A DNA stretch of 64,000 bases from Amycolatopsis aidingensis (GTDB lineage: Bacteria > Actinomycetota > Actinomycetes > Mycobacteriales > Pseudonocardiaceae), in assembly GCF_018885265.1 (NCBI RefSeq), contig NZ_CP076538.1, forward strand, positions 2,578,001 to 2,642,000, given 5' to 3'. The notes beneath the pieces are model-generated. The model ran no database searches. It was given only the letters and a program-made list of their open reading frames with translations, and was not told where the DNA came from. Each line of letters starts with the position of its first letter. Position 1 is the stretch's first letter. Below, piece after piece: positions 1 to 8,600 of this stretch. A program made the position numbers and the translations under genes.

Positions 1-50
1 CCGAAGGGACGACGCACGGATCGGCTGATCCGTGCGGAAAGAGGTCCACT

Positions 51-953
51 ATGGCCAAGCTGTCCCTCGCTCGTCGTAGCGCCGTCCTGGCGGGCACCCT
101 CGGGCTCGCCGCGAGTGCCGTGGCCGCGACCCCGGCATACGCCGAGCCTCCTGAGGTGCAGCTCGCGCTGTCCGCGGAGTCCGTGGCCGCGGGCGACACG
201 GTCACGGTGACCGAGACCGTGACCAATGTGCATGACTTCTCCGTGCTGCATCCGACGGCGCGGCTGTTCAGCGAACCGACGACCCTCACCGAGTACACCG
301 AGCTGATCGACTGCACCGGCGCGGTCAGCTGTTCCACAGTAGACGGTGAGAACGGTCCGATCGGGTACCAGGCGGTGCTGCCGGAGGCGCTGTCCGCGCA
401 GGAGTCGGCCACCGTCACCTTCACCCTGCGGACCGCGCCGGACAGCCCCGACCTCCAGGAGACGATCCGGGGCCAGCTGTCCGGGCAGAACTACGGCTCC
501 GAGCTGGTGGACGGCCCGGTGCTGCGGGTCAACGGCAGCGCGGACGTGGGCGTGCGGCTGGACGTGCGGCCCCGGTACGGCCTGTTCCACGGACGGCTGG
601 AGTTCACCGTGCGGTTGACCGGTCACGGCCCGGCTGTGGCCGGCAACGTCGCGGTGACCACCACGCTGCCCGGCGGCCTCTCGGCCACCTCCGGCAGCGG
701 GAACTGCGTGCCGTCCGCAGGCGAGATCACCTGCACCGCCGGGCAGATCGCGGCGGGCGAGGATGTGGCCATGGACTTCTCGGTACGGCTGGGACTGGCC
801 AGCATCGGCCTGCCGTACCGGTTCACGGCCACCCGTACCGAGTCCTCGCCGCAGGACCCCGAGGCCGGGAACGACACCGCGGGCGTGGAGTGCACGGTGC
901 TCACCCATCTGCTGGTGAGCTGCTCCGACGTGCCGGCGGGGTCCGCCGCCTGA
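51..953 (+). CDS. Secreted DUF11-type repeat protein
   Basis: 300-residue exported protein of unknown role. A classical Sec signal peptide is visible (residues 1-31, twin Arg near the N-terminus, hydrophobic stretch, AYA cleavage motif before EPP). The mature part contains two beta-sandwich segments of the DUF11/CARDB kind, roughly residues 32-160 and 165-285, rich in Thr and Val with the pattern VTETVTN and VTTTLPGGL typical of DUF11, plus paired cysteines (IDCTGAVSC, GNCVPSAGEITC) that may form disulfides. A purine-rich GAAAGAGG lies just ahead of the ATG. No sortase motif or C-terminal membrane anchor is seen, so it is probably released or loosely wall-associated. It converges on the glycosyltransferase gene across a hairpin. 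No link to the downstream biosynthetic cluster is evident. Confidence 0.8.
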   Translation: MAKLSLARRSAVLAGTLGLAASAVAATPAYAEPPEVQLALSAESVAAGDTVTVTETVTNVHDFSVLHPTARLFSEPTTLTEYTELIDCTGAVSCSTVDGENGPIGYQAVLPEALSAQESATVTFTLRTAPDSPDLQETIRGQLSGQNYGSELVDGPVLRVNGSADVGVRLDVRPRYGLFHGRLEFTVRLTGHGPAVAGNVAVTTTLPGGLSATSGSGNCVPSAGEITCTAGQIAAGEDVAMDFSVRLGLASIGLPYRFTATRTESSPQDPEAGNDTAGVECTVLTHLLVSCSDVPAGSAA

Positions 954-1028
954 CGCCTTCCGCGCACGTACTTCCATTCGCCTCGGCCTGCTGGTGCCGC
1001 CGCCACGGGGCCACCCAGCCGGGAATGC

Positions 1029-1107
1029 CCTGAACGTGGCCTTCCGGACGCTCACCGCCGCGAACGGCACTTTTGGGTCGTCTGACGTCTCGAACGCCAC
1101 GTTCAGG
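1029..1107. terminator. Inverted repeat between convergent genes
   Basis: Perfect 12-bp arms (CCTGAACGTGGC at 1029-1040 and its complement at 1096-1107) separated by 55 nt that contain further short dyads. It lies between the convergent DUF11 gene and the glycosyltransferase gene, overlapping the last bases of the latter by a few nucleotides. It could be a bidirectional terminator or a REP-type dispersed palindrome. No T-run follows. Confidence 0.45.
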
Positions 1108-1852
1108 TACCTGCTCGGCCGGGAGGGTATGCCAGCAACGCCTCGGCCCGCGCCCGGATGACGCTGGTGCGGGCAGCGCGCTCGATCGGGTCGTGGTGGG
1201 CGGCATGCTGGGTCACCTGACCAGGCCACTTCCGGTAGTACATGCCAGGGGTGGCGAGGAAGTAGCCGTCGGCCACGGCGTTCGCGGCGAGGACGAGCCC
1301 GGTGTCCTCCGATGCGGGAAGGGCCATCCAACCGCCGAGCGCCAGTAACAGGGCCCGCCGGATGCACAGGGTTCCCGGAACGACCGGCAGCCCGAACTCG
1401 TGCTCGATCCAGTACCGCAGCACAGATCCTCGCTCCAGGACGCCCTCCGGCGGATCGTCCGCGAACCGTGCCGTTGACCCGTCCGGGAACAGGTCCAGCA
1501 CGCTGCAGGTGGTCCAGCCGAACCGGGGGTCCGCGAGCGCCGTGATGTCCCTGGCGAGCGCGTCGGGGAGCAGCAGGTCGTCCGCGTCCAGCGCCTTGAC
1601 CAGCTCACCGCGGGCCCGGGAAAGCGCCAGCGTACGGGTGGGGCCGGGGCCGCCCCTGCGGCCGGAGCCCTGGCTGATCCGGTCGTCCGCGGGCAGGGTG
1701 CCCCCGATGACGCCGTCCTGCCCGTCTTCCTGGACGATCCACTGCCACTCCCACCCCGCCGGTAGCTGCTGCGCCGCCAATGACGCGTAGGTCTCGTGCA
1801 GGTACGGCACGCTCGCGGCGTGCACCGGAGTGACCACACTGATAACGGGCAC
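1103..1852 (-). CDS. Family 2 glycosyltransferase
   Basis: 249-residue GT-A fold glycosyltransferase. The N-terminus has the family 2 nucleotide-binding strand (MPVISVVTPVHAASVPYLHE), and the metal/nucleotide motif is ALDADDLLLPDAL near residues 88-100, matching the DxD of GT2 enzymes. It has no signal peptide or membrane helices, so it is a soluble cytoplasmic enzyme. The acceptor and sugar cannot be told from sequence. It is divergent from the FAD-dependent oxidase gene with about 200 bp between the starts, so the two may share a regulatory region. It could be an accessory gene of the cluster or unrelated. Confidence 0.75.
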   Translation of the reverse strand: MPVISVVTPVHAASVPYLHETYASLAAQQLPAGWEWQWIVQEDGQDGVIGGTLPADDRISQGSGRRGGPGPTRTLALSRARGELVKALDADDLLLPDALARDITALADPRFGWTTCSVLDLFPDGSTARFADDPPEGVLERGSVLRYWIEHEFGLPVVPGTLCIRRALLLALGGWMALPASEDTGLVLAANAVADGYFLATPGMYYRKWPGQVTQHAAHHDPIERAARTSVIRARAEALLAYPPGRAGT

Positions 1853-1899
1853 TATCCGTCCTTTGTGTATTGTCTATTTGCGATTCTTCTAATGTGGAC

Positions 1900-2005
1900 C
1901 TTTCTCCGCGCAGGATAGCAGGTTCCTGCCCGGTGCTGGTGGGCCGCTCGGGAGCGAGGTCCGCGGAGAAAGAAGCGTGTCAAATCCGATGTTCGCTGTT
2001 AGCAT
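1900..2005. promoter_or_regulatory. Divergent promoter region with long-loop dyad
   Basis: Between the glycosyltransferase and the FAD oxidase. CTTTCTCCGCG (1900-1910) is complemented by CGCGGAGAAAG (1962-1972), an 11-bp dyad with a 51-nt loop. Downstream, TAGCAT at 2000-2005 resembles a -10 element, with GTGTCA 17 nt upstream as a weak -35, reading toward the oxidase. Promoter assignment is tentative. Confidence 0.35.
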
Positions 2006-2052
2006 CGCCGTGTTCGAGGTGCACGCTGAAATCTAAGGGGAAGGTTCAAGCG

Positions 2053-3660
2053 ATGCCAGAGCACAACCGCAGAAGCATTCTGCGAAACACGGCTTTCACG
2101 GCCGCCGGATTGGCGGCAGGCAATACGTTCGGCTCCGGGGTGGCCGCGGCGGGAGAATCGGTAACGGAATGTGATCCCCCGCTCGGCCCGGTCACGGTCA
2201 AACCGGCGGATCTACAGTACCAGGACCTGGTGCGCCGTGGTAACAACAAACGGTATATCGGCACCCCCGACTACGTGCGCGTCGTCGGTTCGACCGAGCA
2301 GGTCGTCCGGGCCGTCCAGGATGCCGTCGACTCGGGCAAGCGCATCGCCGTGCGCGGCGGAGGGCACTGTCTGGAGAACTTCGTCGACGACCCGGCGATC
2401 GAGGTGGTCATCGATCTTTCCGGGATGACCGATGTCTACTTCGATCGTTCGTGTCACGCCTTCGTCGCCGAGGGCGGTGCCATCCTCGGCGAGGTGTACC
2501 GGCGGCTGTTCCTCGGCTGGGGCGTGACCCTGCCGTCGGGCTGGTGTCCTGGCGTCGGCGTGGGCGGCCACGTGTCCGTAGGCGGCTACGGCGTCCTGTC
2601 CAGGACCTACGGCCTTTCGGTGGATCACCTGTACGCCGTCGAGGTGGTCGTGGTGGATCGGGCAGGCCGCGCCAGAGCCGTGGTCGCGACCCGGGATCCG
2701 GCGGATCCGCATCATGACCTGTGGTGGGCACACACCGGCGGCGGAGGCGGCAACTTCGGGGTGGTCACCAGGTACTGGCTGCGCACACCCGGGGTCAGCA
2801 GCAACGAGCCGGAGAAGTTGCTGCCGAGGCCACCCGCCGCCGTGCTGGACTTCAGTGGCGAGTGGTCCTGGGAGGGCATGGACGAACAGAAGTTCACTCG
2901 CCTGATGGAGAACCATGGCAGGTGGTGCGAGCGCAACACCGCGCCCGGCACGCCCACCGCGCCGCTGTACGCGGAGCTCATCTTCCATCGCCGCGCCGAG
3001 GGCAGGCACACCCTGGTGGGGCAGGTCTACGGGCCCGACGCGGAGCGGTTGCTCGACGACTACATCGCGACCGTGAGCGAGGGCGTAGCCCCGCCGAGCA
3101 AGCTGGTCCGCACCTGGGCACCGTGGCTGGAGACCGCGCTGGGCGGACCGGACGACACCGAGCTGTTCCGATTCAAGATCAAGTCGGCGTACCTGCGCAA
3201 CCGGTTCACCGACCGGCAGGCCGCGACCATCTACCGGAAGCTGATCGCCGACCAGCCCGGTGATCTGCTACTCGGCACCGTCGGCCTGTCCACCTACGGT
3301 GGCCGGATCAACGCGGTGGCCCCGGCGGCCACCGCCAGCGCCACCAGGGACGCGATCATCAAGCTGACCTACGTGGCGGCATGGGCGGACCCGGCGCAGG
3401 ACGCGCAGCACGACGCCTGGATTCGCGATCTGTACCGTGCCGTCTACGCCGACACCGGGGGTGTCCCGGACCCGCGTGACGGCGCCTACATGGGGTATCC
3501 CGACCGCGACCTCGCCGATCCGGAGCAGAACACCTCCGGCGTGCACTGGACCACTCTGTACTACAAGGACAATTACCCGCGACTCCAGCGAGTGAAAGCG
3601 CGCTGGGATCCGCGAAACGAATTCCGTCACGCGCTGTCGATTTCTACCGACGCCCCGTAA
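2053..3660 (+). CDS. Tat-exported bicovalent FAD-dependent oxidase (BBE family)
   Basis: 535-residue berberine-bridge/glucooligosaccharide-oxidase-type flavoenzyme. The reading frame is open further upstream, but ATG 2053 is preferred: it follows an AAGGGGAAGG Shine-Dalgarno and opens a twin-arginine signal (NRRSILRNTAF, then an Ala/Gly-rich stretch to about residue 40). The PCMH-type FAD domain shows both covalent attachment sites: His105 in RGGGHC and Cys165 in GWCPGVGVGGH. Enzymes with this pair (GOOX, TamL, Dbv29 types) carry 6-S-cysteinyl, 8-alpha-N1-histidyl FAD and oxidise alcohols or sugars with O2. The C-terminal BBE motif is NYPRLQRVKARWDP. The substrate is unknown. Export signals in secondary-metabolite oxidases of this family are common and suggest late oxidation outside the cytoplasm. 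It is 186 bp upstream of the warhead gene in the same direction, so it may belong to the cluster. Confidence 0.85.
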   Translation: MPEHNRRSILRNTAFTAAGLAAGNTFGSGVAAAGESVTECDPPLGPVTVKPADLQYQDLVRRGNNKRYIGTPDYVRVVGSTEQVVRAVQDAVDSGKRIAVRGGGHCLENFVDDPAIEVVIDLSGMTDVYFDRSCHAFVAEGGAILGEVYRRLFLGWGVTLPSGWCPGVGVGGHVSVGGYGVLSRTYGLSVDHLYAVEVVVVDRAGRARAVVATRDPADPHHDLWWAHTGGGGGNFGVVTRYWLRTPGVSSNEPEKLLPRPPAAVLDFSGEWSWEGMDEQKFTRLMENHGRWCERNTAPGTPTAPLYAELIFHRRAEGRHTLVGQVYGPDAERLLDDYIATVSEGVAPPSKLVRTWAPWLETALGGPDDTELFRFKIKSAYLRNRFTDRQAATIYRKLIADQPGDLLLGTVGLSTYGGRINAVAPAATASATRDAIIKLTYVAAWADPAQDAQHDAWIRDLYRAVYADTGGVPDPRDGAYMGYPDRDLADPEQNTSGVHWTTLYYKDNYPRLQRVKARWDPRNEFRHALSISTDAP

Positions 3661-3846
3661 TTGCCCGGTCGAGCGGGGGTGGCGTACTCGTTTGAGCGCC
3701 AGTGGGTTCACGTCACCTCCGCCGCTGGTGCCGGTTAGCCCATTTGGCATATCGACGTCGTCCTGGCCCCGTTGGTACGCTGCCGAATAGTAATGGGGGA
3801 GCGCGCTGTCGGGTTCTCAACCTTCCAACGCCAACGAATCAGAGAC

Positions 3847-5634
3847 ATGGGTGCTGTGGGGTCTCAGTCGAAGAGCGCACTAAATATTTCTGGAATTCGA
3901 AGTTTTGTTGAAGAGCTGGCCGTGGGGCGGCTGGCCTGGGATTTGATCTGCCCGTTTCCGGTGCAGGACGATGCGGACCGCCGGGCAGGTGACCGCGCCA
4001 TTTCCGAACTGTCCGACCTGCTCACCGGGCAGGTCGACGCGGAACGGATCGACCGCGAGCGGCGGCTGCCGGACGGGCTGCTCGAACGGCTCGGCGAGGG
4101 TGGCTGGCTTGCGCTGGCCACACCGCCGGAATCGGGCGGGCGCGGCCTGTCCCCGCACAACGTGTTCCGCGTGGTGCACGCCGCCGCGGGGTGGTCGGTT
4201 CCGGTCGCCCAGGTCATGGCGGTGCAGGCGGCGATCGGGGTCGGCGCGCTGCTGCCCGCGGTGGACGCGGGCCCGTTGCGGTCGTACCTGCTGGAACTGG
4301 TGACCGACGGGGTGCTCTCCGGCTCGGCGGACACCGAGCCCAGCGGTGCGGCCAACCAGGGCAGGGACACGGTTGCGACGCCGGTTGACGATGGTTCCGC
4401 CTACCTGCTGAGCGGCGAGAAGATACACATCGGCAACGGGCCGGTTGCGCACACGTTGATCGTCTCGGCGACCGTGCCGGACGGTGACACCGGTACCCGC
4501 CGGTTGTTCCTCGTGGACACCACCAGTCCCGGGTTCCGGGTCCGGTCCACGCACGAGTTCATGGGCCTGCGCGGTTTCCCGATCGCCGCGCTGGACTTCG
4601 CCGAGGTGCGGGTACCCGCCGAGCACATGCTCCTGGAAGCTCCGGACACCGGCAACAGGCTGACGCCCACCCTGATGCAGTTGGTCATCACCGGCCGGAT
4701 GTACCTGATCGCCGCTCCTTCCCTCGCCCTCGCCCGCCGGTGTGTGCACTGGGCGCGCGAGTTCGCCGAGCCGAGGGTCATCGACGGGCGCCCGCTGGCC
4801 GAGTACGAACTGACCAGGCGACTGATCGCGGACAACGTCGCGGACACCTTCGTCATGGACACCCTGGTGCGCTGGTGCCTCGCCGATACACCGGAAGCGG
4901 TCAACCGGTTGCCCGAGCAGATGGCTGCCAAGAACATCACCTCGGTCACCTGCTGGCGGGTGCTGGACCGGACGATGTCCCTGCTGGCGGGCGAGGGGTT
5001 CGAGACCGCGGACAGCAAGGCGGCCCGGGGCGCGCCCCCGCTGCCACTGGAGCGTGCCTACCGGGACGCTCGCGGCTTCCGGATCTCCGGCGGGGTGGAC
5101 TTCCTGCTCGACTACTGGGCTTCCCAGGTGTCCACCTTCGCCCACTACTACCCGGAGCCGGACAACCTGGCCGAGATCGAGTCGGGCGAGCCGGATGTGT
5201 CCTGGTGCGCCGACACCGCCCTGCACCCGCGGAACCAGGAACACCTCGCCGAGGTGGCTCGCCAGTCCATGCGGTTCGCGCGTACGGCGCTGGCGTTGAG
5301 CCGCAAGCATTCCCGGCAGGAACTGGCAGACAGGCAGCAGCGGCTGGTGGTGCTGAACCGGATTCTGGACGAGCTGGCCACCTCGGCGCTGGTGCTGGCC
5401 AGGGCGGCGTCCACAGGGGGCGCGGAGGCCGAGGACACCCAGCGGCTGGCCGATGTCGCCTGCAGTGCGGCGCGGGTCCGGCTGGACGGGTACTGGACCG
5501 AACTCGCCGAGGGCGAGGTACCGGGGCAGGACACGGCCGACCACGCCGCGGTGGCCGCCACCTGGATGAGCCGCGGGGGCTTCGGCGTGCTCGGCGATGA
5601 CCTGATCGATCCGGACGGGGAGGTGCGGAGTTGA
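3847..5634 (+). CDS. Acyl-CoA dehydrogenase-like epoxyketone warhead enzyme (EpnF/TmcF type)
   Basis: About 595 residues; the frame is open from 3772, with ATGs at 3793 and 3847 and no decisive Shine-Dalgarno, so the start is uncertain. The ACAD fold is clear: N-terminal helical part, flavin-binding middle (DTEPSGAANQGRD, SGEKIHIGNGPV, MGLRGFPIAALDF), and C-terminal ERAYRDARGF. The segment that normally reads IYEGTSE, with the catalytic Glu, reads RISGGVDF here (Gly codon at 5089-5091), so the usual alpha-proton base is absent. A further ~180 residues follow, making it much longer than the usual 380-400. In epoxomicin, eponemycin and TMC-86 pathways a homologous ACAD-like enzyme decarboxylates, desaturates and epoxidises an alpha-dimethyl-beta-keto acid to make the warhead. 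The NRPS start overlaps its stop, so the two are translationally coupled. The assignment rests on family plus context. Confidence 0.85.
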   Translation: MGAVGSQSKSALNISGIRSFVEELAVGRLAWDLICPFPVQDDADRRAGDRAISELSDLLTGQVDAERIDRERRLPDGLLERLGEGGWLALATPPESGGRGLSPHNVFRVVHAAAGWSVPVAQVMAVQAAIGVGALLPAVDAGPLRSYLLELVTDGVLSGSADTEPSGAANQGRDTVATPVDDGSAYLLSGEKIHIGNGPVAHTLIVSATVPDGDTGTRRLFLVDTTSPGFRVRSTHEFMGLRGFPIAALDFAEVRVPAEHMLLEAPDTGNRLTPTLMQLVITGRMYLIAAPSLALARRCVHWAREFAEPRVIDGRPLAEYELTRRLIADNVADTFVMDTLVRWCLADTPEAVNRLPEQMAAKNITSVTCWRVLDRTMSLLAGEGFETADSKAARGAPPLPLERAYRDARGFRISGGVDFLLDYWASQVSTFAHYYPEPDNLAEIESGEPDVSWCADTALHPRNQEHLAEVARQSMRFARTALALSRKHSRQELADRQQRLVVLNRILDELATSALVLARAASTGGAEAEDTQRLADVACSAARVRLDGYWTELAEGEVPGQDTADHAAVAATWMSRGGFGVLGDDLIDPDGEVRS

Positions 5635-8600
5635 CGGAGATCATCCAGATCCCGCTCTCGGTCACCCAGCAGGCCCTGTGGGTGTCCTGGCAGCTCGATC
5701 GCGCGGCGTACCAGAACATGATCGTCACGCCGTTCGCGGTCCGGGGCACCGTCGACCCGGCCCGGTTGGACCGCGCGGTCGCGGCACTCGGCGAACGGTT
5801 CCCGTTGCTACGCGGGGTTGTGCGGCCCGCTCCCGAGGGGCCGGTGTTGTCCTGGGCGGGGCAGCCGCGGTTGCGGCTGCGGGAGCGCGTGTTCGACGAA
5901 CCCATGGAGCAGGCCGTGCGCACCGCCGCCAGGGTGCCCTTCGACCTGGAGCAGGGCCCGCCGAGCCGGTTCGAGTTGCTGCACGCGGGCGGCGAGACCG
6001 TGCTGCTGATCAGCGTGGCACACCTGGTGTACGACGGAATGTCCCTGCTGAACCTGCTGCCCGTCCTCGCCGAGGCCTACCGGGGTGTTCCGCTGCCGCC
6101 GCCTGCGGACCTCGACGACATCCGCGAGTTCAACCTGCGGCAGCACGAGCTGGCCGAGGGCGATGCGGGCGCGGGGCACCGTGAGTTCTGGCGGGAGCAC
6201 CTCGGCACGGATCTCGCCGAACTGCCCGAGCTGACCCTGCCGGCCGGACCCGATCCGGCCGGGGAGTTCCAGATGCGTACCGTCGAGCTCGACCGGGAGC
6301 TCGTGCAGCGGGTGCGGACAGTGGCCAAACAACTGGCGTTGACCTCGACCGTCGTGCTGTACGCGGCTTACCTCGTGTTGCTGCGCCGGCATACCGGGCG
6401 GGACGACCTCGTCGTTTCCATGCCCACGCACGGTCGGCGCGGCCGTCCCGGGCTGCGGGAGGCGGTCGGCTTCTTCTCCAACGCGGTACCGATCCGGCAG
6501 CGCCTCGACGACTCCGACACCTATGCCTCGGCCGCGCAGCGCATCGGCGCGGACATCCGCCGTTGCCTCCGTTTCGCGGATCTGCCCCAGCCGGCGATCC
6601 TGCGCTCCACCGGTGCGCACGGTCCGGCCGAAGCGGTGGTGGGTACCACCATCTTCCAGTACTGGAACTCCAGTGCCCGCGGCGACGTCGACGTCTTCGA
6701 CCACGCGCTGGACGAGGACTGCTCGCTTTCCCTGCTGCCGCCGCACGACGTCGCCGGGTACCGGTTGCAGACCATGGTGCGGGAGGACCGCGACGGGTTC
6801 ACCATGCAGTGGAAGGACACGGCAGGCGAGCTCGGCCTGAGCGCGCTGGACCTGCTGGCCGAGGACTACCTCGCCGTCCTGGACGAACTGGTGACCGATC
6901 CCGATCGCGGGATCGGCCCTGCGGTGCCGGCCGGGCGGGCGGCCGCCCGGGGGTTCGTGCTCACCGGTCGCGCGATGCTGGACCGCCTGCACCCGGTGCA
7001 ACCCGCGGGGGAGCACCCACCGGCCACCCCGCACCAGGAGCGGATGGGTTTCGTCGATCGGTTCGAGAACGGCGTGGTCTACCCAGGCGCGCCGGTGTAT
7101 CACAACCTTCCGCTGGTGCGGTTGCTGTCGTCGGTGCCTGCCGCGGACCGGCTCGCCGAGGAGTTCACCGCGGCGCTGGCCGACCACCCCGTGCTGCGTA
7201 CCAACCTGGTGTTCACCGAACGGGGATTCGAGCAGCAGGTGCACGCCCCGCGGCGGGGTGAGGTGACCTGGTTCGCCGAGCCTGCCGAAGGCGCCGAGCT
7301 GCCGGAGCGGCTGCGCCGCTGGCTCGATCTGCCCTTCGATCTCGGCAAGGACCTGCTGGTCAGGGTGGCCGTACAAACACGAGTGGACGGTTCGGCCTGG
7401 TTGGTGCTTGTCGGGCACCAGGCCGTCGTGGACCGGGCCTCGTTGCGGCTGCTCGCGGCGCGACTCATCGGGGAGACCGTGCCTGCACCGCCCGTGGTGG
7501 AGGTGGACCGGGACCGCGTCGCGCACGACCTCGCGGCGGTGGCGCACCGGCTGAGCGGGGAGATCGAACCGCTACGGCTGCCGGAGAGCAGGCGCCGGGA
7601 CGCCGTGCACGTCTACCGTGAGGACGCGGTCGACCTCACCTCCCCGCCGCCGACCGAGCTCGAGACGCTGGCGGCGGCCGCGGGTGTGAGCACGGCCGCC
7701 GTGCTGCTCTCCACCTTCGGCGCGCTGCTGTCCTGGTACTCCGGCCAGGACGAGCTGGTCATCGGCACCACCCAGCCTGCGCGGAACGAGAGCAACGCCG
7801 GTGCCGTCGGACCACTGTCCACATTGGTTCCGATCAGGCTGCGCACCGGGACGGCCACGCCCTTCCTCGACCTGCTTCGGCAGGCCGAGGCCGAGCTGGA
7901 CTTCGCCCGGCGGCACGACGCCGTACCCTTCGACGACCTCGTCCGGGTGCTGGATCCCGGCAAGGACATGAGCCGGACGGCCCTGTTCGACGTGCTGTTC
8001 AGCTACCTCGATGCCGAGCAGGACGGCGGGCTGAGCGCGGGGCAGGCCCTGCTCGGTTCCGGTGCAGGCAAGTACGACCTGCACCTCGCCCTGCGGCCAC
8101 GGGACGGACGCCAGGAAGGCCGCCTGGTGTTCAACGCGGAGTACTTCGACCGCTCCCGATTCGTCGAGTTCGATGTCCATTTCGGACGTTTGCTGGCTCA
8201 GGCCACGGCCGATCCGGAGGTGACGCTCGGTGCGCTGGACCCGGCAACCGAGGACGAGCGGCGGCGGCAACTGCGGGAATGGAATGACACCGCGAGTGGC
8301 TATCCGGAGATCACGCTGACCGAACTGCTGCTCCGGCAGGCCCGCCGTGCACCGGACGCGACCGCGGTGACCGACGGCGACACCCGGCTGAGCTATCGCG
8401 AACTGATCAGCTCAGCCGAGGAGCTGGCACACGGCCTGGTGGCCGCCGGGGTACGGCCGGGCGACCTGGTCGGCCTGCACCTTGGCCGGGGAACCGGGCA
8501 GGTGACGGCGATCCTCGCGGTGCTGCTGGCCGGCGCGGGCTACCTGCCCGTGGACGTGGACCTGCCGCTGGAGCGCAAGCAGTTCGTGCTCGCCGACGCC

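Noticed and set aside
7040-8240. Second NRPS C-like domain as an epimerisation domain
   Set aside because: It lacks E-domain motifs and is placed before an A domain, whereas E domains follow T domains.
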